DNA of 18,785 bases, taken from contig DXYE01000046.1 of assembly GCA_019415985.1 (NCBI GenBank), positions 1 to 18,785 of the forward strand, read 5' to 3'. The position numbers and the translations under genes are program-made. The stretch is from Clostridiales bacterium. Lineage in GTDB: Bacteria; Bacillota; Clostridia; Oscillospirales; CAG-272. The notes beneath the pieces were generated by a model, which saw only the letters and a program-made list of their open reading frames with translations, was not told the DNA's origin and made no database searches. Positions 14,268-18,785 of this stretch are shown here, piece by piece (within the stretch, counting starts at the first letter, position 1; the number at the start of each line of letters is the position of its first letter).

Positions 14268-15572
14268 TCAGACGTCATTACGGATTAAATCTTCAAAGCT
14301 TTCCCTCTTCACGGCCACATACGGCTTTCCATCGGATATCATAACTACCGGGGGTCTCGGAATTCGATTATAATTGCTGGCCATAGAATAATTGTAGGCC
14401 CCTGTCACCAGTACAGCCAGAATATCGCCGCGTTCGGGGCGCTGCAAAAGAATATCCTCCTGAATCAGATCCCCGCTTTCACAGCAGCGTCCGGCTATTG
14501 TACAGAGAAAATTACGTTTTGCGTCCGCACGGTTTGCAACCACCGCGTCATAGGGCGACTGATATAGTGCATAACGGGGATTGTCCGGCATCCCGCCATC
14601 AACGGATACATAATTTTTAAAGCCTGTGATCTGTTTTACCGAGCCGACCTCATACAGCGTGATACCGGCGTCCGCAACAATGCTTCTCCCCGGCTCCATA
14701 AGGACCCTTGGCATCTTGATACCGTATTCCCCGCACAGGGTCCGGAGCATTTTTCCAATCTTTTCGATGTTTTTCTCATAATCAACGCTTTCGTGAGTTT
14801 CAATATACCGTACGCCGAAGCCGCCACCCAAATTCAGTTCGTCCGTCACAGCCCCGGTTTCCTTCAAAATTTCCGCGATAAAGGCCGTCATGATCTTTGC
14901 GGCGTCAAAAAAGGGCTGACTGTCGAAAATCTGCGAGCCTATATGGCAATGCAGGCCAACATATGCAATATGTTTTTTACTGAGAGCGAGTTCCACCAGT
15001 TCCAGTGCCTGCCCTGTTTGAATAGCCGCACCGAATTTGGAATCGACCTGTCCGGTCCTGACAGCCTTAAAGGTATGCGGGTCTATACCGGGGGTCACTC
15101 GCAGCATCACGCGTGCCGTTTCTCCCGCTTCCCCGTAAATTCTTTCAATGGATTCCAGTTCCTCTCGGTTGTCCGCTACGAAACAGCCGATGCCCAGTTC
15201 ACGGGCCATCTCAATATCGCGGTCCGTTTTGTTGTTGCCGTGAAAATACGCACGCGACAACGGGAATCCTGCCTTTGCCGCAGTGTACATCTCCCCCGGT
15301 GAAACGACATCGATGCCCATATCCATCTCATTCATGATCCGGTACATCCTTTTAAAGGAGAGCGCTTTGCTGGCATACAAGGGCAGAGCGTCTGCACCGA
15401 AGTGCTCCCGCATGGCATCTCGATAGGTGATGCAGCGAGAACGGATCGTCCCCTCATCCATTATATAAACAGGTGTACCAAAGGTTTCGGCCAGTTCCAG
15501 CGTATCCACGCCCCCAATTGTCAAATGGCCTTCACTGCTTATGCCCAGGCATTGCTGAATAAAATTTGCCAT
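14268..15572 (-). CDS. lysA: Diaminopimelate decarboxylase
   Basis: A PLP enzyme that turns meso-diaminopimelate into L-lysine and CO2, the last step of lysine synthesis; cytoplasmic, usually a dimer. 434 residues, normal length. The PLP lysine is Lys69 in LYASKA. FHGNNK (110-115), LHCHIGSQIF (about 208-217), LNLGGGFGVRY (246-256) and EPGRSIVADAG (about 293-303) line the cofactor site; CCESGD near the C-terminus supplies the active-site Cys from the partner subunit. All key residues are present. A stop codon lies five codons upstream in frame, so ATG 15572 is the start; its AAAGG site is very close (3 bases). It has its own promoter (15637-15665). No lysine riboswitch is evident in its short leader. 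Confidence 0.97.
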   Translation of the reverse strand: MANFIQQCLGISSEGHLTIGGVDTLELAETFGTPVYIMDEGTIRSRCITYRDAMREHFGADALPLYASKALSFKRMYRIMNEMDMGIDVVSPGEMYTAAKAGFPLSRAYFHGNNKTDRDIEMARELGIGCFVADNREELESIERIYGEAGETARVMLRVTPGIDPHTFKAVRTGQVDSKFGAAIQTGQALELVELALSKKHIAYVGLHCHIGSQIFDSQPFFDAAKIMTAFIAEILKETGAVTDELNLGGGFGVRYIETHESVDYEKNIEKIGKMLRTLCGEYGIKMPRVLMEPGRSIVADAGITLYEVGSVKQITGFKNYVSVDGGMPDNPRYALYQSPYDAVVANRADAKRNFLCTIAGRCCESGDLIQEDILLQRPERGDILAVLVTGAYNYSMASNYNRIPRPPVVMISDGKPYVAVKRESFEDLIRNDV

Positions 15573-15636
15573 ATGCCTTTGCGATTTTCACCGGTTAAAT
15601 TGCCGGAGAAAATCCCTCCTTTCCTCATCCGTATAT

Positions 15637-15665
15637 TTTATAAATCAGCGCTTTTTTCCTGTTAA
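15637..15665 (-). promoter_or_regulatory. lysA promoter
   Basis: Minus strand: TTAACA (15660-15665), a 17-base spacer, TATAAA (15637-15642). The predicted start near 15630 leaves a leader of about 57 bases. In that leader a GGAGG sits too far upstream to serve the lysA ATG, and the 8-base arms CCGGTTAA (15591-15598) and TTAACCGG (15662-15669) flank the region; the right arm overlaps the -35. Confidence 0.68.
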
Positions 15666-15694
15666 CCGGATTTGAATCGTATGGCGACCTGATA

Positions 15695-16294
15695 TCAGAA
15701 CGCTGCTTGATGTATATGACGCCAGATCTCCTCCGCATCTTTCCCCGTACGCTTCAGCGACGAGTACGGAATCACAGGAGTTCCGGGGAGGGTCATTTCA
15801 TAGGAACGAAGAAAATCGAGCTGACGCGCCTGATCCGTTTTGTTTAACTTGTCGCTCTTTGTTGCCACTACGAGATACGGTGTTCCGGTCTGGTACAGCC
15901 AATCCAGCATCATGTCATCGTCTTCCGTCGGACCGACCTTTAAATCGATGAGCTGCAGTACCAGTTTCAAGTTCTGATTCTCCCGGAAATAGGATTCTAC
16001 AAGCGCCGACCATTTTGCCTTTTCGGCAGCGGAGCGGCGGGCATATCCGTAGCCAGGGAGATCCACGAGATATAAAGTCTGATCCACGTCGTAAAAATTA
16101 ACCGTAATGGTCTTTCCAGGTTCTCCGCTGACACGCGCAAGCTTTTTTCTGCCCAGCAAGCCGTTGAGCAAAGAACTTTTTCCGACGTTTGACCGACCGG
16201 AGAAGGCAATCTGCGGGCGCATATCCTGCGGAAACTGCGACGACTTACCCGCAGTGATGCGCAATTCCGTTCGCTGCAGATTTAACTGCATCAT
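15695..16294 (-). CDS. engB: Ribosome biogenesis GTPase EngB/YsxC
   Basis: A 199-residue GTPase needed for assembly of the 50S ribosomal subunit. All G motifs are present: G1 GRSNVGKSS (33-41), G2 around GKTITVNF (60-67), G3 DLPGYG (78-83), G4 TKSD (145-148), G5 SSLKRTG (178-184). The length is typical. GAAAGG lies 8 bases before ATG 16294. It follows lon after 175 bases, the usual lon-engB neighbourhood of clostridia and bacilli; in that gap I see no convincing promoter or terminator, so co-transcription with lon is likely. Confidence 0.97.
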   Translation of the reverse strand: MMQLNLQRTELRITAGKSSQFPQDMRPQIAFSGRSNVGKSSLLNGLLGRKKLARVSGEPGKTITVNFYDVDQTLYLVDLPGYGYARRSAAEKAKWSALVESYFRENQNLKLVLQLIDLKVGPTEDDDMMLDWLYQTGTPYLVVATKSDKLNKTDQARQLDFLRSYEMTLPGTPVIPYSSLKRTGKDAEEIWRHIHQAAF

Positions 16295-16469
16295 ATATGA
16301 TCCTTTCTTCGCGGCAGCGCTCGGCGTTATTCGCCCTACGGTCTCCTTTTGCCGATACAGGCTCTCCCCTCATAATTGTCGGAATTTGAAAGCCGCATCG
16401 ATATCACTTACGATAAAGCGAAAAACATAAAGAGCCGCCGCAAATCAAAGTTTTCTACAAATCAGCATG

Positions 16470-18785
16470 TTATGGTTTTGCGGGCGTATGGAAGTAAGCC
16501 GAAAGCGGATCGGACGCGGTTGCAGGCTCCGGCGAAAGCAGAGAAACAGCTAACTGACTTTCGTTCTTTTGCGGCTGCTCAAGCAAAGCGTATGAAAGCA
16601 CCTGGTCCACATGGCTGCACGGGACAAAGGTAAGCCCCCGGCGCACCGTCTCGTCGACCTCATCCAAATCCTGTATATTCTCCTCCGGATAAAGCACAAC
16701 CTGCGCACCAGCGCGATAAGCTGCCATCGTTTTTTCGCGAAGCCCGCCAATGGCGAGTACACGTCCTCGAAGCGTCACTTCTCCGGTCATCGCCACATCG
16801 TGCCGTACCGGCCGGCCGCTCAGCTCGCTTGCCAATGCTGTGGTTACCGTGACGCCCGCCGACGGACCGTCCTTTGGTACAGCCCCCTCGGGAAAATGTA
16901 TATGGATATCCCGGTTTTTATAAAATTCGGGATCAATGCCTATATCAGCGGCTCGCGAACGAATGAAGGTGATTGCCGCCTTGGCGGATTCCTTCATCAC
17001 ATCTCCGAGAGAACCGGTAAGCTCCAGCTTGCCGGTACCCGGAACAGCGCTGACCTCGACCTTCAGCAAATCGCCCCCGCTTTCCGTGTATGCAAGCCCG
17101 TTGACAACGCCGATTTCATCTTCCTGCGCAATACGTTCCGGACGCACCTTTCTTTTCCCCAAATATGTTGTCAAATTTTCTCGGTTTACCGTACACGATT
17201 TCTGACCTTCATCCAAAAGCTTCATAGCCGCCTTACGGCAAATGCGTCCAAGCTCCCGTTCAAGTCCTCTCACACCAGCCTCGCGCGTGTAGTAATCGAT
17301 TATATCGTACACCGCATCCTCTGTAATTTTCAACTGTCTGCGAGTCAGTCCATGACGTTTCCACTGCTTGGGGATCAGATGGCGCTGAGCAATTTGCTGC
17401 TTCTCTTCACGCGTATATGTATGCAGCTCTATGATCTCCACACGGTCGAGAAGCGGTCTCGGAATGGTCTCCAGTGTGTTTGCGGTTGCTATGAAAACAC
17501 AGTCCGATAAATCCACCGGTATTTCCATAAAGTGATCGCGAAAAGCCTGATTTTGCTCGGCGTCAAGTACCTCCAAAAGAGCGGAAGCAGGGTCGCCGTG
17601 CGAATCGCGTGTCAGCTTATCAATTTCATCAAGCAGGATAACAGGATTCCGCACTCCAGCCTGCACCATGGCTGAAACGACCCTTCCCGGCATGGCCCCA
17701 ACATAGGTTTTTCTGTGACCGCGGATATCCGCCTCGTCGCGTACACCGCCGAGCGAAAGCCTGACGAACTTTCGTTTCATCGCCCGTGCAATGGACGCGG
17801 CAACCGATGTTTTCCCGACGCCTGGAGGTCCCACCAGACACAGGATCTGATGCTTCATCTGCGGCGTCATTTTACGCACAGCCAGATATTCCAGCACACG
17901 TTCCTTTACCTTTTCGAGCCCGTCATGGTCGTCGTTCAGAATTTTCCTGGCAGCGGCAAGATCCACGCGGTCCTTCGTTGTTTTTGTCCAAGGATATTCC
18001 AGACAGGTGTCGAGATAGTTCCGAAGAATGTTGCCCTCGGCTGAGCCATATGGCGTCTTCGCAAGGTGCTTGACCTCTTTCATCAGCTTGCTGCGGATCT
18101 CCGGCGAAGCGGAAGCCGTTGCCCGGTTGATCTTTTCAACATATTCACTGATCTCGTCCTGCTCCGTCATCTCTTCGTAGCCGTCGTCTTCATACTCATC
18201 CGGCACGGAGGAGCCTTTGTACAGTTCCTGCTGAATCGCCTTGAGCTGCTCTCTGAGATAATATTCTTTTTGATTGCGCTCGAGCTGCTGCTTCACCTTT
18301 TTTTGAATCTGCATTTCCGTCTCAAGCAGCTCGCTCTCACTCTCCAGGAGAACATTGAGTATTTCCAATCTGGTTTTCGGATTGAATTCCTCCAGAACCG
18401 CCTGCTTATCCAAATGTTTCACCAGGATGTTCGAGGCGATAAAATCCGCAAGCAGTCCCGGTTCCTTCAGGGCCCGTATGGCCGACAATACGTCTTTGGA
18501 CAATCGCGGCATATATTTGGTAAATTTTTCAACGGTTTTTTGTGTATGAAAAACCAGAGCCTCCCCACGAATATCTCCCTGTTCCGGATAGATCAAATCT
18601 TTGCTAATAACTTTGGCCTGCAGGTGCTTTCCGTCCATCTGATATTCAAGAGCTTCTCCCCGGCCTTCCCCCTCTGCAATCACCCGCATCGTGTCGTCCG
18701 GCAGCCGTACCAATTGCCTGATCTTTCCAACTGTTCCTACACGGAACAAATCCTTCCCACGGGCAGGCTCAGTCTGTAACTCTTT
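16470..18785 (-). CDS. lon: ATP-dependent protease Lon (5' end outside window)
   Basis: A hexameric cytoplasmic AAA+ serine protease that degrades misfolded and some regulatory proteins. 771 residues are in the window; comparison with E. coli Lon, where DLFTVGTV lies near residue 66, suggests 50-60 N-terminal residues are missing to the right. A TTG at 18747-18749 is an internal Leu, not a start. Using fragment numbering from the right edge: Walker A GPPGVGKT (319-326), Walker B ILLDEID (383-389), sensor FIATANT (about 431-437), then the protease domain with DGPSAG (catalytic Ser642) and GGLREKT (catalytic Lys685). An acidic stretch, DEYEDDGYEEM, interrupts the coiled region near residue 200. 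The last 35 residues after the usual LonA end are Ser/Pro/Ala-rich and unusual. It is LonA type, without the LonB membrane segment. Confidence 0.98.
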   Translation of the reverse strand, partial: KELQTEPARGKDLFRVGTVGKIRQLVRLPDDTMRVIAEGEGRGEALEYQMDGKHLQAKVISKDLIYPEQGDIRGEALVFHTQKTVEKFTKYMPRLSKDVLSAIRALKEPGLLADFIASNILVKHLDKQAVLEEFNPKTRLEILNVLLESESELLETEMQIQKKVKQQLERNQKEYYLREQLKAIQQELYKGSSVPDEYEDDGYEEMTEQDEISEYVEKINRATASASPEIRSKLMKEVKHLAKTPYGSAEGNILRNYLDTCLEYPWTKTTKDRVDLAAARKILNDDHDGLEKVKERVLEYLAVRKMTPQMKHQILCLVGPPGVGKTSVAASIARAMKRKFVRLSLGGVRDEADIRGHRKTYVGAMPGRVVSAMVQAGVRNPVILLDEIDKLTRDSHGDPASALLEVLDAEQNQAFRDHFMEIPVDLSDCVFIATANTLETIPRPLLDRVEIIELHTYTREEKQQIAQRHLIPKQWKRHGLTRRQLKITEDAVYDIIDYYTREAGVRGLERELGRICRKAAMKLLDEGQKSCTVNRENLTTYLGKRKVRPERIAQEDEIGVVNGLAYTESGGDLLKVEVSAVPGTGKLELTGSLGDVMKESAKAAITFIRSRAADIGIDPEFYKNRDIHIHFPEGAVPKDGPSAGVTVTTALASELSGRPVRHDVAMTGEVTLRGRVLAIGGLREKTMAAYRAGAQVVLYPEENIQDLDEVDETVRRGLTFVPCSHVDQVLSYALLEQPQKNESQLAVSLLSPEPATASDPLSAYFHTPAKP

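Noticed and set aside
15573..15636. Lysine riboswitch before lysA
   Set aside because: The leader is only about 57 bases and lacks the conserved L-box elements.
16611..18779. Long plus-strand open frames (299 and 237 codons)
   Set aside because: Antisense shadows of lon; GC-rich codon patterns leave the reverse frame open.

Overview
The window looks like chromosomal DNA from a Gram-positive member of Bacillota, class Clostridia. Support comes from a T-box leader, an ScpA/ScpB/DUF2953 cluster, purine-rich Shine-Dalgarno sequences and the form of the 16S leader. I could not name a genus. Nearly every gene runs leftward (minus strand), the same way as the rRNA gene at the left edge. The exceptions are a small XRE regulator and a decayed grpB-like gene at 2.3-3.3 kb, on the plus strand.

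Left part (1-5.6 kb): the 5' end of a 16S rRNA gene with its leader and a strong promoter; a membrane-anchored N-acetylmuramoyl-L-alanine amidase with a clear terminator; the plus-strand regulator island, with a 20-bp perfect palindrome before the XRE start; a ThuA-like gene with its own promoter and terminator; and a cytidylate-kinase-like gene with a near-consensus promoter and a roughly 290-nt leader.

Middle part (5.6-9.1 kb): a heavily damaged methionyl-tRNA synthetase gene (stop codon, frameshifts, large deletion of the KMSKS region) that still sits behind a recognisable promoter, T-box and terminator. Upstream is an SGNH/GDSL hydrolase with a C-terminal beta-rich domain. A 32-bp exact sequence just after the hydrolase also occurs, inverted, inside the linker of the amidase gene 6 kb away.

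Right part (9-18.8 kb): ordinary housekeeping genes in a tight leftward series: lon (5' end outside the window), engB, lysA (own promoter), then a probable operon of a site-2-type membrane protease, scpA, scpB, a possible 62-codon ORF, DUF2953, a UPF0237 ACT-domain protein and its usual partner UPF0210. ScpA and ScpB bind SMC for chromosome compaction, EngB assists 50S ribosome assembly, Lon degrades damaged proteins, and LysA makes lysine.

I did not find a convincing new multi-gene system. The best leads are the orphaned T-box/metG remnant, the 32-bp dispersed repeat, the XRE palindrome locus with a divergent small ORF, the long leader before the kinase-like gene, and the tiny ORF exactly bridging scpB and DUF2953. 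All folds, promoters and family calls here were made by eye.
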